A stretch of 64,000 nucleotides of DNA from Lunularia cruciata (Eukaryota > Streptophyta > Marchantiopsida > Lunulariales > Lunulariaceae). Position 1 is the stretch's first letter. Each line of letters starts with the position of its first letter. This document shows, in pieces, positions 20,380 to 30,830 of this stretch. The stretch lies in NCBI GenBank assembly GCA_948567375.1, contig OX419762.1:38607034-38671033 (forward strand), written 5' to 3'. The notes below the pieces were generated by a model. It was not told the DNA's origin and did no database searches. It saw nothing but the letters and a program-made list of their open reading frames with translations. The translations under genes and the position numbers were made by a program.

Positions 20380-22068
20380 TCAGTTGAACATGTCATGAAT
20401 TGTCATCTGGCGCAAGTTTTGAAGTTTCTTGCGTTTGGCTTTGATGGCAACCTCGTGGACCTTGCTCTGGAATATTTTAAGCGATTTTTTTAGATCTTCA
20501 AAAGTTCCCTCCGCTTCCATTTGAACTTCAGTGCAGAGCAGCTGGTCTTCAATATTGAGAACTTGTTTATAAAGAGATTCAAAACCATGAAATATGCTTC
20601 CAATCTCTAAATTGGCATTCAACTCTTGAGGATCAGGGTCGTCCGCATCATTCACCGCAGTGTCAACAATCTTCATTGACTCTAACAGCTCTTCAACATC
20701 TTCCAACACTGCTGTTACATATTCTTCACTGTTCTCATCATCAATATGAATGAAGTCTTCCAGTTCCAATGGATTGATAGAGAGTGTTTCAATGGCGTGT
20801 GCCAAATTGCTGAATATGTTTTGAACTTTGTCAACAGCTTCTGATTCCGGCTCTAGTTGCATTAGCTTTGCCTTACTAAAAGCATTGTTGATCAAGATGG
20901 AAGAGATAGAATCCCATGCTTCTTTGACATAAATTGCAGCATTTAGCATGTGTGCTAGATTTCCGTAGGAGACCCCTGCAGCACCTCGTTGCAATCTTCC
21001 ACCCAAATCTTTCTTTCGCTGCTTTGCCTCCTCATCAAGTTCATAAAAATCAAGGACATCCTTGAGGTACAAATATTTGTATTGCTTTTTCAGGGCTGCG
21101 ATGATGCCCATATCGCAAGGCTGTTTCCAGCTTGTACACTTTGGTGGGAAGAAAACAACCCAAATATTATCACGCTCAAAGGCATCAAAGTGTCCTAGGG
21201 CATTATCCATCAGCAAAAGAATGCGGTGTCTAGTTCTTTTTTTGACTTCTGGAACAAAGACTTCATTGAACCATTTCCACCAGGTTTCTACGTCCATCCA
21301 AGCCTTTGCTTGATTGAAATAAGGAATTGGCCATTGTCTATCCTTGATACAAGCTGGCTCCTTTGGTTTCCCAATCAGCGCGCATGGAATTTTATGTGTT
21401 CCTGTTGCGTTAGCATAGACTATCAAAGAAACTCAATCCTTAGCTTTCTTTTTGCTTCTTATAGTTGAGATATCTTCATTTGGCATAAGGAGGCTATATC
21501 GCGGTAGCAACCAAAAAAACAAACCGGTCTCGTCCATTTTGTAAACATTTTCAAGGTCGTATTGCACAATGATGGCATAGAGACTTTCTAAAGCTGCTAA
21601 TAACTCCGGATCTCTTTTGTCAACTTCTGCTCCTTCTCCATGAAGGAGCATCTTCTGTAAGCCACGCCGTGCTCTAAATCAACTAAGCCATTGCCATGAT
21701 GCCTTAAAGTGTGATTTCAAAATTGATAAAGTAGAAGCAATGATTTTTGCTTTGGCAATGGCAAGAGATGGTGGTACAAGAAGTCTGGCTCGATGCATGC
21801 TGTCAATCCAGATGTAAAGCATATCTTCAAGCTCTGTAAATTGTCCCACTGAAGCACAAAATGTCTTCTCCATAGCTTCTTCAAACATCAAAGCTGATCT
21901 CTCCAGAATCAAATCACAATTTCCACACACCTTTTGGATGGCACCTTTGCTGACATTGTACTCCCGAGCTAAAGCCCGTATACTAGGAGGATTTGTGTTG
22001 CTCAATTTTGAAATGATTTTGTAGCACTGTGACTCATTCAGACGCTTGCTGTTTGGTTTCCTCGTCAT
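20380..22068 (-). pseudogene. pogo/Tigger-like transposase (CENP-B/jerky type), two nonsense codons
   Basis: One phase from ATG 22068 to 20380, about 562 codons. The N-terminus has a psq-type helix-turn-helix (NESQCYKIISKL, IRALAREYNVSKGAIQKVC), then a CENP-B-type second DNA-binding domain ending WLS*FRARRG. The DDE/D domain shows VYKMDETGLFF (first D, about 21525), LLLMDNALGH (second D, about 21205) and CTSWKQPCDMGII (third D, about 21115). The C-terminus is acidic and helical and ends TIHDMFN. Only two stops interrupt it, at 21679-21681 and 21433-21435; both are TGA where the context suggests CGA (Arg). It cuts and pastes the element at TA; inactive as it stands. Confidence 0.9.
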
Positions 22069-22154
22069 TCTCTTTGAGCGCAAGCGATATGGGACTGAGT
22101 ACTGTAGTCTAAAGTTTGCACCTACTAGTTAGGTATGCACAAACCCTTGAGGTT

Positions 22155-22184
22155 CAAGTTGCGGACTTAGGCGTGAAGTTACTA
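22155..22184 (-). repeat. Right terminal inverted repeat of the pogo-like transposon
   Basis: AAGTTGCGGACTTAGG, then CGTGAAGTTACTA, followed by TA. Pairs with the left end with about 70% identity; the subrepeats are not clearly kept on this side. Confidence 0.75.
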
Positions 22185-22186
22185 TA

Positions 22187-22427
22187 CTTGCATAAACATG
22201 CAATTCTTTGAACTTCCAAAATCAACCAAAATCCTACAATCACAATAAGATATTGTACCTGCAAGTGAAGCAAACATGCATAGGTCGAGCCTTCAATCCC
22301 ATTGGAACTAATCAAGCTCCCAATAGGCGGCTCAAAATCTCCTATTGGGATTCCTTGTCTCCTTGATCATTCTGCTCCACAAGATCCATCTAGGCAACTT
22401 GTCAAGGTTGCCCATTCTTAAGTGGAT
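22187..22427 (-). pseudogene. RLG-2 gag end and protease active-site region
   Basis: Minus strand: CRILVDFGSSKNCMFMQ at about 22250-22190 is the protease active-site block, where the usual DSG has become DFG. Upstream sequence (about 22420-22260) has stops and should correspond to the gag-protease junction, but no zinc knuckle is readable. RLG-4 begins at 22428; TGGAT (22423-22427) is its left flank. Confidence 0.6.
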
Positions 22428-23119
22428 TGTGAGCCGGCCTGTCTCTCACTCAGGATGAACCTCTGATGGCTATTATGGTAGCGCACCATGGACTAAGAAG
22501 GCAAGGAACCCAAACTCCATCATACTCCTCCAAGGCTAACACTCCAAGACTCAAGACATTGCTTACTAGAGAACTCAATGAGAGAGAGATAGTTGCAAAT
22601 GAAAGGATGATGAGTACCTCCTCACTCCTTGTTTATATACTTGTGAAATAGTTACATACTAAAGTTACTAATTACCATAGTAACTCAAGCTACTAGACTA
22701 AAAGTCAAGTAAAGTTAAAAAGTAGAAAGGAATATCCATTCACATGGGCATATTCCCCTAAGCATGTGGTCTTATCTTGACCCAACCACTAAGTCAAGGA
22801 TTTCTTCACATAAGCTATCCTTGGACTAAAGAAGAATCCAAAACAAAAAGGCTTGTGGGCCCAAGAGTTCTCAACTCTTTCCTCAAAGCCAAACACCTAG
22901 GAATAATACAAAGTCAACACACTAAAATCCAAAATAGTGGTGCTCATCTTTTCTACTTCCTCTAAAGTAAGGTCCCCTCTATCTTAGCTATGACTAAATT
23001 TAGCTAACCATGACTAATATAGAACCATCCTTTATCTCTATATAAATAATATCTCTTAAGTACTTGTAATACCAAGCTAAATATCACAATACCACACACA
23101 TGCACAAATGGGTGTTACA
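22428..23119 (-). repeat. RLG-4 3' LTR (692 bp)
   Basis: Minus strand TGTAACACCCATTTG ... CCGGCTCACA. Polypurine tract CCGGGGGTAAA (minus, 23120-23130) adjoins its start. Same length as 29908-30599. Confidence 0.88.
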
Positions 23120-23167
23120 TTTACCCCCGGACTAAGTTTTCACTTTGTCCTCAAAGTGAAGGTCTCT

Positions 23168-25690
23168 CTACCTTCTATGGTACATCTTCAACTTATCATG
23201 GTTAATCCTATCAAAGTGTCTTCCTCCCAACTCCTTGAGATCATAGGTGTAATTGCCACACACCTTGTCCACTATGAAAAGTCCAAAGTACTTAGGCAAA
23301 AACTTCTTTTGCACTCTCTTGAATCGAATGGAATCAAACAACATTACCCAATCACCTTCTTTGAAAGTCTCCACCTTCTTCTTGCCTTGCCTCTTGTCAT
23401 AGCTCTCCTTTTTTTTCTTTTGGGCTTGCTCCACTCGAACCATAGCAACTGCTCTTGCCTCTTCCAACTCCATGAGTTGATCCTTCCTCAACTTCTCTAC
23501 ATCACCTCCTTGTGCTTTCTTCAATCTCCTATGAATGCTTTGGAAGGTAGGAAGATCAAAGTGAATAGGTAAGGTAGACTCAATACCATACACCAATTGA
23601 ATTGGAGAATATCCGTTGGAAGTCTTCATGGTTGTCCTATACTCCCACAAAACTGCATGAATCCTCTTGTCCTAATGATGTTTAGCTCCCTCTATTTCTG
23701 CATCTTTGGCCAACATCATGCACAAGGTTTGATTGGTTCTCTCTGCCAAGCCATTGGAATTTGGCTTATAGGATGTAGTTACTCTATGTGTGATAGAGAA
23801 ATGTCATAGCATAGCTGTAGTAATGCTTCCTGTAAACTCTCCTCCTCTATCAAAAACCAACTCCAAAGTGCATCCAAACCTAGTGATAATCGTTCATAAA
23901 GAAATCTACCCACTTTATCTTCATTCTTGTCCCTCAATGGTCTAGCCTCAACCCACTTGGTAAGGTAATCAGTAACTACCACAATGTACCGATTGTTCCT
24001 TCGGGTTCTATTGAGAGGACCTACAAAATCGATTCCCCACTTCTCAAAAGGTCCTAGCAATGGAATTGATCTAAGTGGTGGAGTGGATGTAGACTTTCTA
24101 GCAAAAGCTTGATAAACATGACAAGTTTTGCAATAATCAAGACAATCCTTGAAAATCCCTCTCCAATGGTAACCTGCATCTAGAAACTTGAAAGCAATCA
24201 CCTTTCCTGATAAGTGTCCTCCACATACTAAACCTTCATGAAACTCCTTTATGAGTAGGATAGACTCTACCTTACCCACTGCTCCTCGAAGTAGATCATC
24301 TGCTCCTTGGTGAAAAAGAATATCCTCCACCATTGTGTAAGGTCTAGATCTTGCTGCAAGGGCCTTCCTCTCCCTGGCATGCATCCCTTCTGGATAGTTA
24401 CCTCTTGTCACAAAATCCACAATCTCCTTGTACTCCATTGGAACCTCTTGAGTGATTGAGATTGTCATGAGCTCTTCATCCGGGAAGGAATCATCCATTG
24501 GCTCATCTCCATCATGATCATAGGCTCTAGATAACAAATCAGCATTTGCATGTTTCTTTCCTAGCCTATCCTCAATGGTGTAGTCATACTCAGACAAAAG
24601 TATCATCCACCTTGCTAGTCCCCCTTCAACATTAGGCTTGTTGAAGATGTACTTCAAAGCCTTGTGATCCGTGACAATGGTGGCTTTCCCTCCAATCAAG
24701 TAGTGTCTAAACTTCTTGAGACCAAAGATCACTGCCAACCCTTCTCTCTCCGTGACAGAATAGTTCTTCTCTGTCGAAACCATCTGCCTACCAGCATAAG
24801 CTATTGGATGATCATGCCCATCTTGGTCTAATTGACTAAGAGTGCATCCTATAGCTACATTAGAAGCATCAGTGTAGAGGATGAAAGGCTTACTCCAATC
24901 AAGTTTAGCAAGAATTGGAGCTACAACAAGGGATTGCTTGAGCTCCTCAAAAGCTTTGAGAGCCTCCTTGTACTCCAAAATCACCATGTAATCTACACCC
25001 TTCTTCATGTAGATGGTCAATGCATAAGCCTTGTTGGAAAATGAGAAGATGAACCTCCTATAGTATCCAACCATCCCCAAGAATTGGCATAACTTTTTCA
25101 AGCTTGAAGGGAATGGAAGGTCTAAGATTTTCCTCACCTTCTCAGGATCAACTGCTATTCCATCCTTGGAGATGATGTGCCCCAAAAGTAGACCTTCTTC
25201 ACATCCAAAAATGCACTTCTCTGGGTTGAGTGATGCATTTGCCTCATCCAAGCATTGCAAGACTTTGATTAGGTGCTCAAAGTGCTCCTCCTTGCTCCCA
25301 TAGACAAAAAAGTATCAATGAAGTCTCTCACAAATTTCCCAATGAAAGGTTCAAATACCTTGTTCATGAACCGTTGAAATGTGGCTGGAGCATTGCAAAG
25401 CCCAAAAGGCATGACCTTGAAAGCGTAAGTTCCCCAAGGTGTAGTGAATGTGGTGAGTTGTTGATGCTCTGGTGCAATCTTGATTTGGTTATATCCACTA
25501 TAACCATCTCCAAAATTGTACCTCTCATGACCTGCAACCTCCTCCAAGATCTCATCAATGAATGACAATGGGTAGTAGTCGTTCTTGGTAACAGCATTGA
25601 GCTTCTTGTAATCCATACATACCCGAAGCTTGCCATTCTTTTTCTTCACAATGACAATTGGAGACACCCATTCTGAATTCTCTACCTCAA
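23168..25690 (-). pseudogene. RLG-4 reverse transcriptase, RNase H and integrase
   Basis: RT: SPIVIVKKKNGKLRVCMDYKKLNAV (25667-), YNFGDGYSGYNQIKI, FGLCNAPATFQRFMNKVF, then FVRDFIDT at about 25310, where the second D of the DD pair is lost. A frameshift near 25265 leads to a 494-codon frame (25260-23779). It contains GHIISKDGIAVDPEKV, RNase H with FILYTDASNVAIGCTLSQ and HANADLLSRAYDHDGDEPMDDSF, integrase zinc finger HLSGKVIAFKFLDAGYHWRG...CKTC, and core GPFEKWGIDFVGPL with VVVTDYLTKWVEARP. After a further shift comes the C-terminus WEYRTTMKTSNGYSPIQLVY ... FKEGDWVMLFD (23650-23168). Few lesions compared with other elements here. Confidence 0.88.
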
Positions 25691-27031
25691 AGATAAATCC
25701 AGCCTCCTTGACTTATCAATTTCATCCTTCACAACCAAAGATATTGGTGGGCTAATGCAACGTTGCTTTTGGCGGATTGGTCTTCCATGTGACTCCACCT
25801 CTATCTTGTACTCCTCCAAGGTGACTTCCTTCAAATCCCTATAACTAAAAGCAAACACATGGATGAACTTGCGGAAAATCTCCTCAAATCTCACCTTCTC
25901 CTCCTTGGTAACATTTGGACCATACTTGAGGGTAGATAACCTTCTCTCTACCTCCTCAAGTATCAATGGTGATTTATCTAGGTCCTTCATAACCTCTAGC
26001 TTAGGTGCAAAATCCATAGCACACAAAGGATACACATCTGAATCAGATTCAGATTCATCCTCCTCCGTGGAAGTCTCCTCTTCCATGCTTGTGTCCACAC
26101 CTGAAGCTCCTTCTTTAGAATCTCATTCCCAATAATCATAAGATGGTGTATCTGAATGTGAAGTGTTAGTGGTGTTAGTCACAAGAACTATGACTCTATG
26201 GTTTGATGGCCCAATCCTCAAGTACCCTTTGTGCCATCCATCAGTTGTGCGTGCTGCTCTCAACCATGGCCTCCCAAGAAGTAAGTCATAGCTTGAATCC
26301 TTCAAGACTTGGAAAGTCATGAGATTTTGAACTCCCATAACTGAAACTACCACTTTATCCATCACCCCTACTGGTCAAACTTGTTGCTTGTTTGCTATGC
26401 TCACCACAAATGTTGAAGTTCTTGAGGGTATCATACCCAACTTCTTCATCAACCTTTCTGACATGGCATTTACTGCTGATTCTCCATCAACCAATGCATC
26501 CTTGATGTTGTGACCATTCACTCTCACATCAATCTTGGAGGCATATTCACAAGCCTCCCATGGTGCTGGCTTGGCATCCACCACTCCCATTGATACTGGA
26601 ACTTTTGCCTTCTTCTTCCTCTTGCTCCTTGTAGAACTCAAACCACCTCTAAGCTCCTTTCTCAAGGTAGGGTTCAAAGCAATCAATTGGCCCACTGTGA
26701 TGTTAGCCTTGTGACTACCAACATCCTCCAACACATTGTAATTCCATTGTTGCTTTGAAATCAAGAAATCCTCCATCCCCAACTTCTTCCGTGGAGTCTT
26801 TGTTGTTGATGGTGTTGAGGTGCGAGTGCTCCTAGTAGACATAGTAGTATCCTTGCTTGGAGTAAATCCTTGAGAAGAGTGAATATCTTCTGCAAAACGA
26901 GCTCTCTTCTTCTCTTGTGCCAAAAGCTCCAAATTAAGACTCTTGGAGTTTGAGCACTCTCCCTTCTCATACTTGCTTTCCACCACATCTATGGATGCTA
27001 TCCCGTTACCTTTGTTTGGATTAGGAGCCAC
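25682..27031 (-). pseudogene. RLG-4 protease and protease-RT linker
   Basis: One phase, broken by stops at 26375 and 26123. A low-complexity basic Ser/Thr stretch (STRSTRTSTPSTTKTPRKK) is followed by a conserved NITVGQLIALNPTLRKELRG block. The protease core is KIDVRVNGHNIKDALVDGESAVNAMS, where DGE replaces the usual DSG/DTG. It ends with SSYDLLLGRPWLRAA. The linker (26098-25682) is acidic (MEEETSTEEDESESDSD) and leads to VESHGRPIRQKQRCISP at the RT start. The same linker is recognisable in RLG-6 at 43760-44250. Confidence 0.82.
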
Positions 27032-27053
27032 TTGGGTTTCACTACCACCCTCT

Positions 27054-27990
27054 TTCCCTCTATTGGCTCCCTCATAACCCCTTCCTCCATGGTAAGTGGA
27101 ATTTGGGCAATTCCTTTAGATATGGCCTCTTCCTCCACAACCAAAAAAATTTCTATCATTGAAATTGTTGGATGGTTGAACTCCTCTATATGGATAGTTT
27201 CCATAACTCCTAGGCCCTCTCCCTACATTTTGATCCACCTCTCTCTTCTCCCATAGTTGCACCACATTGATCTTGAGATCCGCAAGTTGTTCTGTGATGG
27301 TTTGAAGTGGATCCTTTGGTGGAGGTGCAAGAATTGGAGCAACTACTACTTGTGGTGCAACTCTTGTCACCAAAGTATCAGAAGTTCCACCATACTTGTA
27401 GCCTTGAGGAGGATGCACAACCTCCTTCACCACCAAATCACTCTCATCTTTTTCCAAACTCTCCTCCATACAAATTGCGATCTTGATAGCTTCAACCTTG
27501 GAAGAAGGTTCTCATATCTCACCTTGCTTCTAATTTGTGGTCCCAACCCTCCCACAAAATTCTTGGTGAGCATGGATCCTATGCCAATCATTGTAGTCTC
27601 CACATCATCCCCACCCTTCCTCAACACTATGCAAAATCTGGACTCTAACTTTTCCACTCTTTCCACATAGACTCTCACTTTCTCTCCATCTCCTTGCTTG
27701 AGAAATATAACCTCACTCATCAATCTCTCATAACTCTCATCAGGAAGAAAGTTTTCAATGAGTGCTGAAGTCAAAGTCTCCCAAGACTCCTCTTCCCCAT
27801 CTCTCCTCTCTCTCTTTTGGTATTCTGACTCATACCATGTAAGTGTTGCATCCTCAAAGAAATCTGGTAATAATGAGGCCCACTCATTCTTCCTCCTCTC
27901 ATTTTTTCCTATGCAAGCTTTCTTGAAGTCCCTCACAAAGGCCTCCACATCTTCTCCATCCATGCCAAAGAAAACCGGAAGTTTCTCCAT
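27054..27990 (-). pseudogene. RLG-4 gag
   Basis: ATG 27990: MEKLPVFFGMDGEDVEAFVRDF, WASLLPDFFEDATLTWYESEY, LTSALIENFLPDESYERLMSEV, and VRVYVERVEKLESRF form a retrotransposon gag core. A frame change near 27450 continues into a Pro-rich segment, and then FFGCGGRGHI*RNCP at about 27125-27085. That is a CCHC knuckle with its first Cys changed and one TAA stop. Binds RNA and builds particles. Confidence 0.82.
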
Positions 27991-28227
27991 CTTAACCTCT
28001 CACTATCTTTCTCTTCTCTAAATTTTTCTTTTTCTCTTTTCTTTTCTCTCACTCTATAACTAATAGAGTATATACATGACTAACACCATTTGAGCATAAT
28101 CTACCCTAGGGAACACAAAAGGATGAGGTTGCTTCAAGATTTCTATAGCAACATCAAATCCTAGAGTGCATATTAATCAAACCCTCATGGATAGTTTATC
28201 CATAAGTTTGAAAGATTATCTCCATCA

Positions 28228-28701
28228 CTAATCTTGAGAACTAGCTGATGAAGGTGGTAATATTTCTATAGCTGTACTAAGACTCTCTCCAAGATCCTTC
28301 ACCAAAGTCTCCAAAAGTGATTTTACTCCATTACACTCATGTCCTTTTGGAAGTCCTTCAACTCCACAAACCTCACACAACTCCTTGGTCTTAGATCTTC
28401 TCCCTCCCAATCTTGGTGAAGAAGGTCCAACATGCAAACCCAAGTCAAGTAAGCCTCTCCTTTCCCTCAATCTTTTGCTCTCAAAGGTCAATGGACATGA
28501 ACTTGTCTTATGTCCCTTCTCTCCACACAGAAAGCACTTAGACTCACTCTTTCCTCCAAGTGGTGTAGGTTTTTGGATCCTCTCAACACTCTCTTCAAAT
28601 TCTATTATAAACTCTCTTTTCCTCAAATCCACCCCTACAATCACCTCAAACCCTTGGAGAACCTTGCATAATCTCAATTTCCACTCTTGATGACCCTCCA
28701 T
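28228..28701 (-). CDS. Small ORF upstream of RLG-4 gag with CCHC zinc knuckle
   Basis: A 157-residue frame in the same phase as gag and about 240 bp upstream of it. It contains CFLCGEKGHKTSSC, a canonical CX2CX4HX4C knuckle, at about residues 60-73, and a second Cys/His cluster CEVCGVEGLPKGHEC about 35 residues later. The preceding minus-strand phase (28861-28646) adds a segment that could be its N-terminal part after a frameshift. An additional ORF before gag is not part of the basic Ty3/gypsy plan. Function unknown; nucleic-acid binding is likely from the knuckle. No family assignment. Confidence 0.5.
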   Translation of the reverse strand: MEGHQEWKLRLCKVLQGFEVIVGVDLRKREFIIEFEESVERIQKPTPLGGKSESKCFLCGEKGHKTSSCPLTFESKRLRERRGLLDLGLHVGPSSPRLGGRRSKTKELCEVCGVEGLPKGHECNGVKSLLETLVKDLGESLSTAIEILPPSSASSQD

Positions 28702-29537
28702 GTTCCCAAGATGAATCTAAACACTCAAATATGCTTTTTGTTGATCTCAAACTCCTCATGCATGAGATCTCCACTCTGCAGAATTGACCCTTCCTCACAA
28801 TGTCACTCAAATTTCCCAACTTGTATGTCATAGTCCTTTGAAATTTTGCACACTTAATCACAACTCTAGGGCGTCCCTCCCTGAAAAATTTCAGATCTTT
28901 TCATCAAGCCATTTGGCCTAGACAACTTTCTATTCAGCACACATATTTCAGATTTGGTATGAAAACCACACCCTTCACTTCAAAAAGTCATAACTCCCTG
29001 CGCAAGAATGATCTCTCTCTAATTTTTGTGGCAGCAGGTAGGATACAATGCACTGAGTTTTCTTGAAAATTTTCAGGACAATTCACTTAAAATTGAAGAA
29101 ATGGCAGACTCTAAACATTTTTCTAGAGAGCATGCAGTTGCGGGAGCACTTTACCCTATCAACTTTCAAAAATTCTAGCCCAGTGCGCATAGTAGCTCTC
29201 ACAATAATTTCAAGTGTGCTAACTGAAAGATAACCTAAGCTATCATGTGTAGAAATTTCAAGTCCAGATCTCAAACTTGAGATTTTGCCCAAAATCACCT
29301 TAATCCCCAAAATCTGCAATCCACCTCACACAATCTCTCCAATTCCTCTCATGTGTACAAGATGTACAAAATCACCTCAAAGACATCATAATGAACTACA
29401 GGGTATACAAATGGATCTTGGTTCTTTAACATAAGTTAAGCCCTCTCCTCTCCTAATGTTCTCTTCAAGTGAGCTCTCATAGCCTCCTTTTGCCTAATGT
29501 AAAATTGAACACGAAACATTATCTTGCCTTCTTGAGA
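28702..29537 (-). other. RLG-4 5' untranslated leader
   Basis: About 0.8 kb between primer site and the first ORF, without long frames. A related leader is recognisable in RLG-6 at about 38190-38330 (shared GATCCATTTGT and TAGTTCATTATGAT blocks). Confidence 0.6.
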
Positions 29538-29555
29538 GGTCCCGACAACGGAACC
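29538..29555 (-). other. Primer-binding site of RLG-4
   Basis: Minus strand TGGTTCCGTTGTCGGGAC, 5 nt after the LTR end. The form resembles the Athila/Tat-type site with several changes; the exact tRNA is uncertain. Confidence 0.65.
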
Positions 29556-29560
29556 AAAAA

Positions 29561-29615
29561 TGTGAGCCGGACTGTCTCTCACTCAAGATGAACCTCTGAT
29601 GGGTATTATGGTAGC
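29561..29615 (-). repeat. Stub of RLG-4 5' LTR at a deletion junction
   Basis: It matches the last 55 bp of the family LTR (CCGG-CTCACA end) up to the block GGTAGC. At 29616 the sequence switches abruptly to RLG-1 protease on the plus strand. Confidence 0.8.
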
Positions 29616-29907
29616 TACCATCAAGCCAATAACTGGAAGCAGATTGATGATGGTGGATGGTAGGAAGTGTTTTGCATTCCGTACCTTGCATCTTGTTACC
29701 TTCAAGATTGGGTAGGAGTATTTGGAGTGCATGAGGTTTGTAGTGGCATCTCTACACTATGATGTCATTCTAGGACTACCTTGGCTTGAATCTCATAAGG
29801 TTCAATTTGATTGGACCCGATGACAAATTCAAGTACAACACCAAGGTAGCAAATTCAGATTAGGTTGCCTAGCACCTTTGAGTAAGACACTTAAGGATAG
29901 TCAGCCC
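29616..29907 (+). pseudogene. RLG-1 protease, C-terminal part
   Basis: Plus-strand PSSQ-like start, then ITGSRLMMVDGRKC, EYLECMRFVVASLHY, and DVILGLPWLESHKVQFDW, aligned with RLG-2 protease at 20000-20272. The active-site half is deleted at 29615/29616. A solo RLG-4 LTR follows at 29908. Confidence 0.8.
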
Positions 29908-30599
29908 TGTGAGCCGGCATGTCTCTCACTCAGGATGAACCTCTGATGGCTATTATGGTAGTGCACCATGGACTAAGAAGGCAAGGAACCCAAACTCCAT
30001 CATACTCCTCCAAGGCTAACACTCCAAGACTCAATACATTGCTCACTAGAGAACTCAATGAGAGAGAGATAGTTGCAAATGAAAGGATGATGAGTACCTC
30101 CTCACCCCTTGTTTATATACGTGTGAAATAGTTACGTACCAAAGTTACTAATTACCGTAGCAACTCAAGTTACTAGACTAAAAGTCAAGTAAAGTTAAAA
30201 AGTAGAAAGGAATATCCATTCACATGGGCATATTCCCCTAAGCATGTGGTCTTATCTTGACCCAACCACTAAGTCAAGGATTTCTTCACATAAGCTATCC
30301 TTGGACTAAAGAAGAATCCAAAACAAAAAGGCTTGTGGGCCCAAGAGTTCTCAACTCTTTCCTCAAAGCCAAACACCTAGGAATAATACAAAGTCAACAC
30401 ACTAAAATCCAAAATAGTGGTGCTCATCTTTTCTACTTCCTCTAAAGTAAGGTCCCCTCTATCTTAGCTATGACTAAATTTAGCTAACCATGACTAATAT
30501 AGAACCATTCTTTATCTCTATTTAAATAATATCTCTTAAGTACTTGTAATACCAAGCTAAATATCACAATACCACACACATACACAAATGGGTGTTATA
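29908..30599 (-). repeat. Solo LTR of RLG-4 family (692 bp)
   Basis: Full-length LTR in the same orientation as RLG-4, minus strand TATAACACCC...CCGGCTCACA. Flanks AGCCC (29903-29907) and GTCCC (30600-30604) look like a partly decayed 5-bp duplication. RLG-1 coding sequence continues on both sides, so it arose by insertion and LTR-LTR recombination. Confidence 0.85.
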
Positions 30600-30830
30600 G
30601 TCCCATGATGAGAAGTTTGTAAGGAAAGAAGCCATAGAGCAAGCTTTGGAAAGAGAGAAGCCCCAAGATAGGAAGTTTGTAAAGAAAGTAGCCATAGAGC
30701 AAGCTTTGAAAGAAGAGAAGTCCCAAGATGGGAAATTTGTCAAGAAGGCAGCCATAGAGCGGGCCATGAAGGAAGATAAGTCCCTAGATGGGAAGTTTTT
30801 TAGTGAAAAAACTATAGAGCTTGGGAGGAA
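30600..30830 (+). repeat. 60-bp tandem repeats encoding 20-residue units (RLG-1 protease-RT linker)
   Basis: Four units of exactly or nearly 60 bp starting at each TCCCA/CCCCA; consensus product SQDGKFVKKAAIEQALKEEK. The frame stays open through the array (30646-30924). Compare three units in RLG-2. Confidence 0.8.

Larger units (their letters stand above)
20273..22184 (-). mobile_element. pogo/Tigger-like DNA transposon (1.9 kb)
   Basis: Starts CAGTAACCTCTCAGTTAAG (20273) and ends with an imperfect inverted copy GAAGTTACTA (22184). About 21 of 30 terminal bases pair. Both sides carry TA (20271-20272, 22185-22186), the duplication expected of the Tc1/mariner-pogo superfamily. It contains one transposase frame on the minus strand. 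Excising it with one TA rejoins RLG-2 protease. Confidence 0.9.
4517..22427 (-). mobile_element. RLG-2: second copy of the same chromovirus family, minus strand
   Basis: It is inserted in RLG-1 gag; the left flank GGCTT (4512-4516) is the presumed target-duplication half. Read on the minus strand from its 3' end: LTR 4517-4930, polypurine tract, chromodomain, integrase to 6299. Then RLG-3 intervenes. RNase H and RT follow at 17844-19700 (with a plastid insertion), then the protease-RT linker and protease, 19701-22300 (with a pogo-type transposon). Its gag and 5' LTR are missing because RLG-4 and the deletion at 29615/29616 removed them. Protein sequences match RLG-1 closely, for example the integrase entry block DLLSHEGQIYVLAKGD in RLG-1. 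Confidence 0.85.
22428..29615 (-). mobile_element. RLG-4: Ty3/gypsy element, minus strand, 5' LTR truncated
   Basis: On the minus strand from right to left: a 55-bp stub of the 5' LTR (29561-29615), primer site, leader, a CCHC ORF, gag, protease, RT, RNase H, integrase, polypurine tract and full 3' LTR (22428-23119). No chromodomain. Integrase begins FEKWGIDFVGPL and protease LVDGESAVNAMS, as in non-chromovirus (Athila/Tat-like) elements. The 3' LTR differs from the solo LTR at 29908-30599 at roughly 2% of sites, so this family is the youngest in the window. Its right end was removed by a deletion reaching into RLG-1 protease. Confidence 0.85.

Noticed and set aside
21226-21468. Plus-strand ORF of 80 codons
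   Set aside because: Antisense of the transposase DDE domain.
22428-30599. RLG-4 with both full LTRs at 22428-23119 and 29908-30599
   Set aside because: Between 29616 and 29907 lies RLG-1 protease on the opposite strand, and the RLG-4 primer site adjoins the LTR stub at 29561. The LTR at 29908 is therefore a separate solo insertion.
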